Part shown: one piece after another, positions 1 to 7,878 of the stretch
How the letters are laid out: every line of letters starts with the position of its first letter
Numbering within the stretch: the stretch's first letter is position 1
NCBI RefSeq assembly: GCF_036515995.1
Contig: NZ_DATBUP010000034.1
Span: 1-64,000, forward strand
Source: Pedomonas sp036515995
GTDB taxonomy: Bacteria > Pseudomonadota > Alphaproteobacteria > Sphingomonadales > Sphingomonadaceae
Length of the DNA: 64,000 nt
Direction of reading: 5' to 3'
Made by a program: the position numbers and the translations under genes
The notes under the pieces: model-generated
Told to the model about the DNA's origin: nothing
Databases searched by the model: none
Seen by the model: only the letters and a program-made list of their open reading frames with translations

Positions 1-411
1 CGCGACGGCCGCAACCTCAGGGACGAATGGGGCTCGGACGATCCGCGGTCCTATCTCGGGGTGACATTGCCCGGCTACCCCAATTACTTCCTGACCGTCG
101 GGCCCAACAGTGCGCCGAACCATGCTGCGGGCCAGAACCTCGTCTCCGAGGTCCAGATCAACTACATCATCGAGTGCCTGGACTGGACGATATCCAGCAA
201 GAAGAAGGCAATCGAGCCGCGCCGGGACGCCTTCGATGCCTGGAATGCCCAGATCGACAAGCGCATGGAGCAGATGATCTGGAGCCATCCCAAGGCCAAG
301 AACAATTACAAGAACGCGCGCGGCCGCGTGTTCCGGTCATGGCCATATCGCCTGGTTGATTACTGGAACGAGATGCGCGGGCCAAGAAAAGAGCATTTTG
401 ACCTGCTCTAA
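1..411 (+). CDS. Flavin-dependent monooxygenase, Baeyer-Villiger type (C-terminal part only)
   Basis: The reading frame is open from the first base and ends at 411, so only the last 136 residues are present and the FAD- and NADPH-binding regions lie outside the window. The visible part begins with an LRDEWG segment, followed by YLGVTLPGYPNYFLTVGPNS, which is the conserved C-terminal motif of 4-hydroxyacetophenone/cyclohexanone-type Baeyer-Villiger monooxygenases. A Trp- and Arg-rich tail follows (RSWPYRLVDYWNEM). Family members insert one oxygen atom next to a ketone, giving an ester or lactone, using FAD and NADPH. An SDR gene 63 bp downstream on the same strand suggests a shared pathway in which the SDR makes or consumes the ketone. 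The family call is firm and the substrate is unknown. Confidence 0.8.
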   Translation, partial: RDGRNLRDEWGSDDPRSYLGVTLPGYPNYFLTVGPNSAPNHAAGQNLVSEVQINYIIECLDWTISSKKKAIEPRRDAFDAWNAQIDKRMEQMIWSHPKAKNNYKNARGRVFRSWPYRLVDYWNEMRGPRKEHFDLL

Positions 412-474
412 AACAGCCCGGTCCGGGGCCGGGGTGCAAGACAAGAACAACAGGGCTAAGCGGGAGTATCAAGA

Positions 475-1290
475 ATGGGTCGCTTGGAAGGCAAGGTTGC
501 CGTCGTCACGGGGGCAGGGCGGATCGGCAATATCGGGCTTGCAATCTGCGAGGCTTTTTTGCGCGAAGGCGCCAAGGCGGTTGTCGGCACCGATTTCCGG
601 CGCGACGAGGCCGACGCGATCGTATCGCGTGTTGAAAGCGCTTATGGGGCCGGGCGTTTCCGGCTGGCCGAGCATGACGTCACCAGCGAAGAGGACTGGC
701 GGCGCGTGATCGATGAGACGATCGGCGACTGGGGCGGCATTGATGTGCTCGTCAATAATGCCGGGATCTCCGTGCATGCCGGGATTGCCGATACGTCGCT
801 TGAAGACCTGCGCAAGGTCATGGCGGTCAATCACGATGCCCTGTTTCTCGGCATGAAACTCTGTGCACCTGCGCTGGCGGAGGCGGCAGGGCGCTTTGCT
901 GGCGGTGGTGCGATCATCAATAACCTCTCGATGGCGTCCTACATGCCCAATGCCAACAATATCGGCTATCATGTCTCCAAGGCGGCGGGGCGCATGCTGA
1001 CGCTCTGCGGCGCGATCGAGTTCGGGCCGAGGAAGATCCGCGTCAATTCGGTCCATCCTGGACTGACGATGACACCTCTCATTTATGAGGGCCTCAATGA
1101 TTATGTCGCTGCTGGCCTCTGGGAGACGCCCGAGGCCGCCGAGGCGGCCATTGCCGGAATGGGGCCGCTCAAAATTTCAAGCCAGCCTGAAGACACCGCA
1201 CACGCCTTTGTCTACCTGGCATCGGAGGAAGCACGCTTCGTCACCGGTGCCTCCCTCTACCATGACGGCGGTATCGGTCAGCGGTACTGA
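475..1290 (+). CDS. SDR family NAD(P)-dependent oxidoreductase
   Basis: This is a 271-residue protein with the classical short-chain dehydrogenase layout. The N-terminal cofactor loop TGAGRIGNIG is near residues 12-21, the NNAG motif near residue 90, the catalytic Ser in NNLSMASY, and the Tyr-x-x-x-Lys pair in YHVSKAA. PGL follows the Rossmann core and the C-terminus ends GASLYHDGGIGQRY, the usual DGG tail. The cofactor loop has two extra residues (RIGNIG) compared with the common TGxxxGIG. Family members reduce ketones or oxidise alcohols with NAD(P)H in the cytoplasm. It follows the Baeyer-Villiger monooxygenase by 63 bp on the same strand, and a joint role in ketone or alcohol catabolism is inferred. 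The substrate cannot be read from the sequence. Confidence 0.9.
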   Translation: MGRLEGKVAVVTGAGRIGNIGLAICEAFLREGAKAVVGTDFRRDEADAIVSRVESAYGAGRFRLAEHDVTSEEDWRRVIDETIGDWGGIDVLVNNAGISVHAGIADTSLEDLRKVMAVNHDALFLGMKLCAPALAEAAGRFAGGGAIINNLSMASYMPNANNIGYHVSKAAGRMLTLCGAIEFGPRKIRVNSVHPGLTMTPLIYEGLNDYVAAGLWETPEAAEAAIAGMGPLKISSQPEDTAHAFVYLASEEARFVTGASLYHDGGIGQRY

Positions 1291-1973
1291 ATGAGCGTTT
1301 AGCAGAACCATGCGGGCTGCCTTGCCAACAGCCCGCAACTGGCACGGCTGATGCCAGCCCTGGGGCGGACTGAGCGAGCGGCCCCGCCCGGCAGGCATTT
1401 CATCTGTTTGCCCCCCCTATGGCGTCACCTGCGGGGGAGCAGAGGGCGCGCGTCCTGCCTGTCAGCGACGAGGACAGGGCTCGGCCGCATGACTTGAGAG
1501 CGCATGTGCCCGCCGGCAAGAGCGGATTGCACCGGACTGGTCACCCGCACCTCATGCGAAGGCCATCGGCGAAACCGGCCAGATTGGGTTGCCTTCGGCT
1601 GAGGGTTTTGCCTGTGCGCTCAAGCGGCCTGACCCCGCCAAGCCTCCTTCACCTAGTCAATTTGAATGTATTGCAGGGCTTTGGGGTACGCTAGCCTGCC
1701 CGCGTCGCTGTGCATACAGGACGAAGTGTCTGTGGTTTTGGATAGGGTAGCTGCGTGAAATCGTTTCGGCGCGACAGCGAACGACAGGGGCGTGCCACAT
1801 GGCGGCATCCTGCCGTCCCGGTCACTCGGCGACTTCCACCAAATTTCACCTCAACCAAGATGGCGCATCCTCACCGGGGTGGCGCCCTGCGGTTGGCAGC
1901 GCCCTGAACCGACAGATGACAAGAACCCGCCCGAGACGCGGGCTTTGATAAGAAAACATTGGGGGAGAAACAA
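1291..1973. other. 683-bp intergenic region with two small hairpins
   Basis: No convincing gene. A perfect 8-bp stem lies just after the SDR stop (1312-1319 GCGGGCTG pairing with 1329-1336 CAGCCCGC) and could end transcription, although no T-run follows. A smaller CCCGC/GCGGG stem (1926-1930 with 1938-1942) sits about 20 bp ahead of the Shine-Dalgarno sequence of the receptor gene. The promoter of the receptor must lie in this region, but I cannot assign it. Confidence 0.5.
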
Positions 1974-4259
1974 ATGAAGATGATCAAGGCAAGCCTGCTG
2001 GCAACAATATCCCTTGCCGCTGGCGGAGCCCATGGACAAACGGTGACACCGGCTGGCGAGACCAGCGCCGTCCAGACACAGGCAACGCGCGGCCTCGAGG
2101 AGATCGTCGTGACTGCCCAGAAGCGAGCTGAGAATCTCCAGGATACGCCGATCGCGATCAGCGCCTTTACCAGTGACTCGCTTGCAAAGATGGGCGTGAC
2201 CAACGTTGCAACCCTGGCGCAGAGCTCGCCAAGCCTTTACTCGGCGCCTTACCCCAGCTCTTCCAATACGGTGACGCTTTACATCCGCGGCCTTGGCGTC
2301 AACGACCCGATGCAGATCACCAAGGACGGCTCGGTCGGCATTTATCTTGATGGCTTCTACCTGTCGCGTCCGCAGACCTCGACGGTCGACCTGGCGGATG
2401 TCGAGCGCGTCGAAATCCTGCGCGGCCCGCAAGGAACGCTCTACGGCCGCAACACCACGGGCGGCGCTGTCAACGTGGTCAGCCGCAAGCCATCCGGCGA
2501 GTTCGATTTGCGTCAACAGCTGACGCTTGGAAACCGTGACCGGGTCCGCAGCATGACCAACGTCGATCTTCCGGCATTTGGCGACTTTGCCGTCAAGTTT
2601 ACGGTCCTTGCCTCCAATCACAACGGCTGGGTCAAGAACGAGGGCGGCAACAGCTACGACAAGGAAGAGCAGCTGGCCGGCCGTGCAGCGGTGCGCTGGA
2701 CGCCGTCCGATACCGTCACCGTGGACTACGCCTACGATCGCGGCCGGGTCGAGAGCACGCCCATCTACTACGTCAATCCGTCCCTCGTGGGCGTCATCCC
2801 CGGTTACAATGCCAATCCGCGCAAGACCTGGCGCCCGGTCGACCTGCCCGAGAGCATCACGGAGTTTGATGGTCACTCGCTCACGATCGAATGGGAAGCC
2901 TCCGATAGCCTGACGCTGCGCTCGCTCTCCGGGATGCGGGATTTGAAATTCAAGGCTTATCAGGACTATGCCGAGAACTTCGGCGTCGGTTTCGTCACCC
3001 TAGATGACATCGACAGTCGGCAGTATACGCAGGAATTCCAGGCCGTCGGTTCGATCGGCAACCGGATCGAGTATGTGGCAGGTTTGTTCTATTTCCGTGA
3101 AAAGGCAAGCCATGATCAGGTGAACGACATCGACCTGCTCGGCGCTGGCACGGTTGCCAACAACCGTCAGGTGGATGCGCTTTCCAAGTCCAAGGCAGCC
3201 TATGCGCAGGTGACCTGGACACCGGCCGTTCTCGAGGACCGCCTCGATCTGACCGTCGGCGCGCGCTACACCGATGACAGCCGCAAGGCGACCCGCAGCC
3301 TGACTTCGATCTTCACTGTGGCGCCCGGCATCTCCTTTAATGCCCGGCCGCCCGAGGCCGGCATCAGCAACGAGCAGGATTTCAGCCGTTTCAACCCATC
3401 GTTCACGGCAAACTACAAGGTGACGGATGATGTCACCGTCTACGGCAAGGTCGCGACTGGCTACCGCGCCGGCGGCTCGAACGAGTCCGGCCTCAATTTC
3501 ACCCGGACCTTCTCGCCGGAGAAGGTGACGAGCTACGAAGTCGGCCTCAAGTCGGACTGGCTGGACCGCAGGCTCCGGGTCAACGTTGCCGGCTTCAGCA
3601 TGGACTACAAGGACCTGCAACTCGACACGTCGCCGGTGGAAACGGATCGCTCGATCACCGATACGGTCAATGCCGGCAAGGCGCGAGTCAACGGTGCCGA
3701 AGCTGATATCACCCTGGCGGCAACCGATGATCTGACGCTGACCGCCTCCTACGCCTATCTGCATCAGAAGCTGAGCGGCATCCGCGTCGAGGCTGGCAGC
3801 GAGTTCGACCCCAACCTGAGCCCGCTTGCCGCCCAGCTTGGCTATACGATCGGCCAGGACATCTCCGGGCGCTATGTGTTGCCGTTCTCGCCCAAGCACA
3901 GCGTTTCCCTGTCCGCAGACTGGACCTTCCTGCGCTTTGACAATGGCAATCTGGCCGCCCATGTGGCCTACCAGTGGAAAGACAAGGCTTATATGACAGC
4001 CGGTGCCGGACCGGATGTTGCAGGCCGCGACTTCTACGTCCTGCCGTCCCGGGATCTGCTTGATGCGCGCCTGACCTACACCCGCGAGTTGGCAAACGAT
4101 CGCGAGATCCGCTTTGCCCTTTGGGGGCGCAACATCACCGACAATCGGTACAAGGCCCATCTCATCGGCAACGGCGATATCGTGCAGGGCTATTTTAGCC
4201 AGAGCTACGCGATCGGCGAGCCGGCAAGCTACGGGATCGAGATCAGCCTCGACTTCTGA
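1974..4259 (+). CDS. TonB-dependent outer-membrane receptor
   Basis: The protein has 761 residues. It starts with a signal peptide (MKMIKASLLATISLAAGG...), then a TonB-box-like stretch EEIVVTAQKR, the plug domain with IRGLGVNDP and the motif VERVEILRGPQGTLYGRNTTGG, and a long beta-barrel ending in ISLDF with the terminal Phe expected for outer-membrane insertion. The start at 1974 is chosen because GGGGGAG lies 8-13 bp upstream; an in-frame ATG at 1959 has none. Receptors of this type import scarce compounds through the outer membrane using TonB energy, and sphingomonads carry many of them beside catabolic genes. The EIVVTAQKRxENLQDTPIAI N-terminus is the form common among receptors near degradation genes, so an organic substrate is as likely as a siderophore. 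The ligand is not identifiable. Confidence 0.92.
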   Translation: MKMIKASLLATISLAAGGAHGQTVTPAGETSAVQTQATRGLEEIVVTAQKRAENLQDTPIAISAFTSDSLAKMGVTNVATLAQSSPSLYSAPYPSSSNTVTLYIRGLGVNDPMQITKDGSVGIYLDGFYLSRPQTSTVDLADVERVEILRGPQGTLYGRNTTGGAVNVVSRKPSGEFDLRQQLTLGNRDRVRSMTNVDLPAFGDFAVKFTVLASNHNGWVKNEGGNSYDKEEQLAGRAAVRWTPSDTVTVDYAYDRGRVESTPIYYVNPSLVGVIPGYNANPRKTWRPVDLPESITEFDGHSLTIEWEASDSLTLRSLSGMRDLKFKAYQDYAENFGVGFVTLDDIDSRQYTQEFQAVGSIGNRIEYVAGLFYFREKASHDQVNDIDLLGAGTVANNRQVDALSKSKAAYAQVTWTPAVLEDRLDLTVGARYTDDSRKATRSLTSIFTVAPGISFNARPPEAGISNEQDFSRFNPSFTANYKVTDDVTVYGKVATGYRAGGSNESGLNFTRTFSPEKVTSYEVGLKSDWLDRRLRVNVAGFSMDYKDLQLDTSPVETDRSITDTVNAGKARVNGAEADITLAATDDLTLTASYAYLHQKLSGIRVEAGSEFDPNLSPLAAQLGYTIGQDISGRYVLPFSPKHSVSLSADWTFLRFDNGNLAAHVAYQWKDKAYMTAGAGPDVAGRDFYVLPSRDLLDARLTYTRELANDREIRFALWGRNITDNRYKAHLIGNGDIVQGYFSQSYAIGEPASYGIEISLDF

Positions 4260-4277
4260 TCCTTCTTCTGCCGCCAA

Positions 4278-4305
4278 CAGGAGGCCAGGCCAGCCTGGCC
4301 TCCTG
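4278..4305 (+). terminator. Strong hairpin after the TonB receptor gene
   Basis: A perfect 12-bp stem (CAGGAGGCCAGG / CCTGGCCTCCTG) with a 4-base loop lies 18 bp after the receptor stop. No T-tract follows, so termination would depend on stem strength or Rho. It may also end transcription from the opposite side, where an SDR remnant ends at 4358. Confidence 0.6.
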
Positions 4306-4357
4306 ACCGGCAGGCCGGGCACCCTCGGCCGCCTTGGCTTGATCCGGGCTCACAGGT

Positions 4358-4645
4358 TCAAAAGCCATAGGCTTCAGGGCTGGGATTGGTGCGCGTCAGG
4401 ACATTCCCGCTGCGCCGCCGATAAGCATTATCCGTCATCTCGGGATGCGTGATGATCCGGAACTGTTTTGCGTCGATACCAGCAAAGGCCAGCCGCGCGA
4501 GCCCATCGGGCGAGATCCCTGTGCCGATCGTGTAGTCCCGCATCCGACCCACGGTCGTCATGCTGTCGGCGTCGCCCGACATCGAGAGGGTTTCTTGGTA
4601 AATCTCCATTCTGACAGGTCAAGGGCGGAGAACGGATGCGGCATT
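4358..4645 (-). pseudogene. C-terminal remnant of an SDR oxidoreductase with an internal stop
   Basis: Read on the minus strand, the frame gives ...AASVLRP*PVRMEIYQE... followed by about 80 residues containing GISPDGLARLAFAGIDAK and FRIITHPEM. This matches the last third of SDR enzymes, where SVLCPGPVRTNI is normally followed by SPD-LA--VF-GI and a THPE motif. The stop (TGA at 4619-4621) falls between VLRP and PVRM, so homology continues through a nonsense codon. No SDR core (TGxxxGIG, YxxxK) is visible upstream, where the P450 gene region begins. I read this as a decayed gene fragment; the longest stop-free stretch (4358-4609) is unlikely to make a functional protein. Confidence 0.6.
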
Positions 4646-4906
4646 TGGGGAGGATGCCACCGATAACGGCTGCTGATCGGCAGGATACCCGAACGGCTGT
4701 TCTCCAGAAGGCGACCGCTGCGTCTCCTGGCGGTGCAGGCAAAGCCTGCATCTGTTCCGCTCGCAGAGCAGAGGTCGGGAGCCTTGGCTGCTGCCGGCGC
4801 GTTAGTGAGCTGTTGTTTTCCGCCTCAGCCCGTGCTGGCGATGGAACGACCTGCAAACGGCCAGATTTGCGAAGCGGGAATAGAACTGTTGGAACGGACC
4901 GAACTC

Positions 4907-6154
4907 ATGCCCCGGATGCCGCGCGACAGCCTTCTGGATTCAACGTTGGCACTTTATCAGGATCCCTACCGTTTTATTATGCAGCGATGCCGCCGCTTCG
5001 GGTCTGATCTGTTCGAGGCAAGGCTTCTTCTCGGGAAGACCATCTGCATGACCGGTCCGGCTGCGGCCCGGCTCTTCTATGACGCTGACCGCTTCATGCG
5101 CTTGGGGGCAATGCCCGAGCCGATCATGAGCACCCTGATCGGCCATGGAGGCGTACAGGGGCTTGACGACGAGGCGCACCGCCATCGCAAGCACATCTTC
5201 CTGTCGCTGATGCTGCCCGGGCGGTTCGAAGGATTGCTGGAGCGCCTGGCCGCGCAGTGGAACGCCAGCATAGAGGATTGGGCGAAACAGCAGGAGGTGA
5301 CGCTCTACTTCGGACTTCACGATCTTCTGGCGCGCGGCGTGTGTGCCTGGGTGGGCGTTCCGCTTGAGGGCAGGGATGCACCGATGCGCATTCGGGAAAT
5401 TGTCGCCCTGTTCGATCATGCGGGATCGGCAGGCATTAGACATTTGTGGTCGCGGTTTTCGCGTAAGCGGGCCGAGCGCTGGATGGCCGGCATTGTCGCC
5501 GACATCCGCAGCGGAACACTCCGGCCGCCCGAAGAGTCGATCGTCTGCGCTATTGCACGGCATCGGGACCTGGATGGACAACTGCTCCCTCCCCGCGTGG
5601 CCGCAGTGGAACTGCTGAATGTCATAAGGCCGGTCGTGGCGGTTTCGGTTTATATTCTCTTCATCGCCCATGCTCTGCACGAGAACCCGGTCGTAAGGGA
5701 GACGCTGCGAAGTGCAGCTCCAGAATATAAGGACGCCTTCGTTCAGGAAGTACGCAGATATTATCCCTTCTTCCCGGCCGTGGCAGCGCGGGCCCGGCAC
5801 GCGTTCAAGTGGCGCGGCTACCGGTTCCCGGCCGGCCGACGGGTGATCCTGGATCTGCATGGAACCAACCATGATCCGCGCACCTGGGAGCGGCCTGATG
5901 ACTTCGAGCCCGCGCGGTTTCTGCAGTCGGATGGTGATTTGTTTAACCTTATCCCGCAAGGGGGCGGACATCACGCCAGCGGTCACCGTTGCGCCGGTGA
6001 ATGGATTACCTTGGCGATCATGAAGCAGGGGCTCGACATGCTCGTGCATCGGATCCGCTATGACGTGCCCGAACAGGATTTACGCATAGACTGGTCGCGA
6101 CTTCCAGCCTTGCCGCGCAGTCGGTTCGTCGTCAGGAACGTCAGGCCAGCCTGA
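4907..6154 (+). CDS. CYP152-family cytochrome P450 (fatty acid peroxygenase type)
   Basis: The product is 415 residues from ATG 4907, matching the ~415-417 residues of the CYP152 family. The family's N-terminal pattern is visible (DSTLALYQDPYRFIMQR..., DLFEARLLLGK, CMTGPAAARLFYDADRF). In the I-helix LLNVIRPVVAVS replaces the usual acid-alcohol pair with Arg241-Pro242, the residues that in CYP152 enzymes hold the fatty acid carboxylate and let H2O2 act directly. The heme loop IPQGGGHHASGHRCAGEW carries Cys362. FVQEVRRYYPFFP and DLHGTNHDP are also typical. Known members use H2O2 to alpha- or beta-hydroxylate, or decarboxylate, fatty acids without a reductase; no ferredoxin or reductase gene is adjacent, which fits. 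In-frame ATGs at 4733 and 4841 would add 58 or 22 residues that do not look like this family. Confidence 0.9.
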   Translation: MPRMPRDSLLDSTLALYQDPYRFIMQRCRRFGSDLFEARLLLGKTICMTGPAAARLFYDADRFMRLGAMPEPIMSTLIGHGGVQGLDDEAHRHRKHIFLSLMLPGRFEGLLERLAAQWNASIEDWAKQQEVTLYFGLHDLLARGVCAWVGVPLEGRDAPMRIREIVALFDHAGSAGIRHLWSRFSRKRAERWMAGIVADIRSGTLRPPEESIVCAIARHRDLDGQLLPPRVAAVELLNVIRPVVAVSVYILFIAHALHENPVVRETLRSAAPEYKDAFVQEVRRYYPFFPAVAARARHAFKWRGYRFPAGRRVILDLHGTNHDPRTWERPDDFEPARFLQSDGDLFNLIPQGGGHHASGHRCAGEWITLAIMKQGLDMLVHRIRYDVPEQDLRIDWSRLPALPRSRFVVRNVRPA

Positions 6155-6492
6155 CCGGCCCCGAGCCGGTGCCGCACGGAAGATTGGCTCGGAGCAGCCA
6201 GGGCAGGCAAGCGCTCAGGGGGCTGGAATGCGCACACGGCCCCGCAGCCTTTTCGTCGACCGGCAGCGGGCAGCAAATCCTGCGATCCTGCGTTTCCCTC
6301 CATAGCCCCAAGGGGCCTCCCGCCGTCCCGAACGGAGCGGGGGACCATGCAAGTCAAGGTGCCTGCGGCCATGAATGCCACTGGCAATGCGCGCTCCTGC
6401 TGAAATGCTGCGCTGTCCGGCATGGTGCATTCGGGCTGCTTTCCAAAGAAGCGAACCACAGCGGACCCTGATATGAACAAGGAGACCTGGGA
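6155..6492. other. 338-bp intergenic region
   Basis: I see no gene. A small 6-bp stem, ACCGGC/GCCGGT (6154-6159 with 6165-6170), lies at the P450 stop. A good ribosome binding site (AAGGAG, 6479-6484) marks the start of the next small gene. Confidence 0.5.
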
Positions 6493-6765
6493 ATGACAGA
6501 CGAGAAGAAAACGCAACAGCCAGCAGGCGCAGGCGATGCTTCATCGGGCGATACCACCAGACATACCGGCCGTGCCGATCCGAACCAGGCCGCCGATATG
6601 ATGAAGGATAAAGACCAGAGAAAGGAAGATAAGAACAACATGACCGGCGCAAGCCCTGCGGAGGGTGCAGATACCGATGGAGCGGGAAGCGGCGGCATGG
6701 TCGAAGGCCAGGATGCAGGTGGCGGTCCTGCCGGTGCCGGCGGGTCGAGCGGCTCGGCTGGCTGA
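6493..6765 (+). CDS. Small hydrophilic Gly/Asp/Ala-rich protein of unknown function
   Basis: This is a 90-residue product with no membrane segment and no signal peptide. The first half is charged (MTDEKKTQQ..., MMKDKDQRKEDKNN) and the second half is nearly all Gly, Ala, Ser and Asp, ending GPAGAGGSSGSAG. Such composition predicts an unfolded protein. A clear AAGGAG site lies about 9 bp before the ATG, and the open frame ends cleanly before a nested inverted repeat (ACCCGC 6768-6773 with GCGGGT 6801-6806), which supports a real small gene. It stands alone between a P450 gene and a pseudogene. I do not recognise a family; similar small disordered proteins are sometimes stress-induced, but that is only a guess. 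Confidence 0.55.
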   Translation: MTDEKKTQQPAGAGDASSGDTTRHTGRADPNQAADMMKDKDQRKEDKNNMTGASPAEGADTDGAGSGGMVEGQDAGGGPAGAGGSSGSAG

Positions 6766-7207
6766 ACCCGCTGGCAGATCGCCAGCAAACAGCGACCCGA
6801 GGCGGGTGAAAGCCGGGCCGATTATCTGATCGGCTGCAGGCCGGTGCGATTGGACAGGCCATGCTGAAGGTATGTCATGGACAGCCATCTGCCGCCAAGC
6901 ACAGGGCACCTTAACATTGCGGGAAGCTATGGGGACTATCGGTGCTGTGCCAGGCGATGCGCCCTATCTACAGGGCTGTGGCGGATCCGAAGCGCTGTAG
7001 TCGGGCCAGCTTGTTGGGGACATGTCGCCCCAAGGTACGGATTTATTTGCCGTGCTGGGGGTGCCTGGGAGACCTTTGCAGCCCTTGAGCGCGGCGTATT
7101 CAGGGGAAGACGGAGCCCTGCCGCGTAGCCTGGCAGGCGGACGAGTGTCGCCTCAGCAATATTTTTCAAAAAATACTCCTGCCGATTGTCACGGGTGCAG
7201 GCGTATC
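6766..7207. other. 442-bp region without a supported gene
   Basis: It begins with a nested inverted repeat (ACCCGC ... CTGGC/GCCAG ... GCGGGT, 6768-6806) that may terminate the small gene before it. It ends with an AT-rich palindrome, TATTTTTCAAAAAATA, around 7160-7175, just where the hydrolase pseudogene loses its C-terminal half. No open frame here resembles a protein family. Confidence 0.45.
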
Positions 7208-7680
7208 TCACCATGATCGCCGCGCTGCAGCGGCGAGGGCAACCAGTCCGCCTTCGCTGTGTCCCAGCAGCCAGACGCAGCGAGCGCCCGTGCGTTGCCG
7301 GACAGCGGCGATCCAGGTCTGTGTATCGGGGGCGTAATCGTCCATGGTCACAGCGTTCGGGTCGGGGCTGGCTGCAGCACTTGCGAACATACCTCTTTTG
7401 TCGATCCGAACGCTGGCGATCCCCCGATCCGCCGATCCGCCAGGCCACTGGCGAGCAGTCTGTAGGGGGCGGCCCTCACGCCGAGCGGGTTGTTGCCGTC
7501 GCGGTCCGTCGAGCCGGAGCTGGGAATGATCAGGACAACGGGCCGATCCGGAGCCATGGGTCCGGCGAGCGTTCCCTTGAGCGCGCCATTTGGCCCTGGC
7601 GCCTCGATGTCGATCAGCTGGGGCTGGGCGGGTGCGGCGCCACTAACGGCCAGGGTGAGAAGCGCGGCAAGCAGAACCAT
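7208..7680 (-). pseudogene. Alpha/beta-hydrolase pseudogene (frameshifted and truncated)
   Basis: The minus strand encodes a signal peptide (MVLLAALLTLAVSGAAPAQ), a hydrolase core start with VVLIIPSSGSTDRDGNN, and PYRLLASGLADR. A frameshift then occurs, after which a second frame continues with IASVRIDKRGMFAS, DDYAPDTQTWIAAVRQRTG and the nucleophile elbow GHSEGG. The shift coincides with a near-duplication of 8 bases (GATCGGCG/GATCGGGG, minus strand, within 7415-7437); removing one copy restores a continuous frame. The frame stops at 7208 shortly after the catalytic Ser, so the Asp and His of the triad are missing. The gene is therefore broken twice. The intact relative would be an exported esterase or peptidase-like hydrolase. 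Confidence 0.75.
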
Positions 7681-7878
7681 TCAGAGCTTCCGGGGCAGGA
7701 CTATAGGCGACGGGGTGGCCCAGGCATCCAGACATGTGCGCAGCACCTCCGGTCCGAGGCCGCTTTGATGATCTCAAACCGATCCCGACTTTGCGTCAAC
7801 CGGTTCGGGCGGAGCCCGAATGCCGGAGATGTCGCGGGGGCGGCTCAGACGTGCTGAGCTGCCTCCGGTCAGGGCATG

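Noticed and set aside
1419..1977. Small plus-strand frames upstream of the TonB receptor
   Set aside because: No ribosome binding sites, Arg/Pro-rich composition and no family resemblance; they read as non-coding GC-rich sequence.
1851..4322. Long minus-strand frames opposite the TonB receptor
   Set aside because: They are shadows of the receptor reading frame, with no ribosome binding sites or domain motifs.
7160..7175. AT-rich palindrome TATTTTTCAAAAAATA as an operator or element end
   Set aside because: Only a short A/T palindrome, with no promoter or repeated partner; its position at the pseudogene break may be chance.
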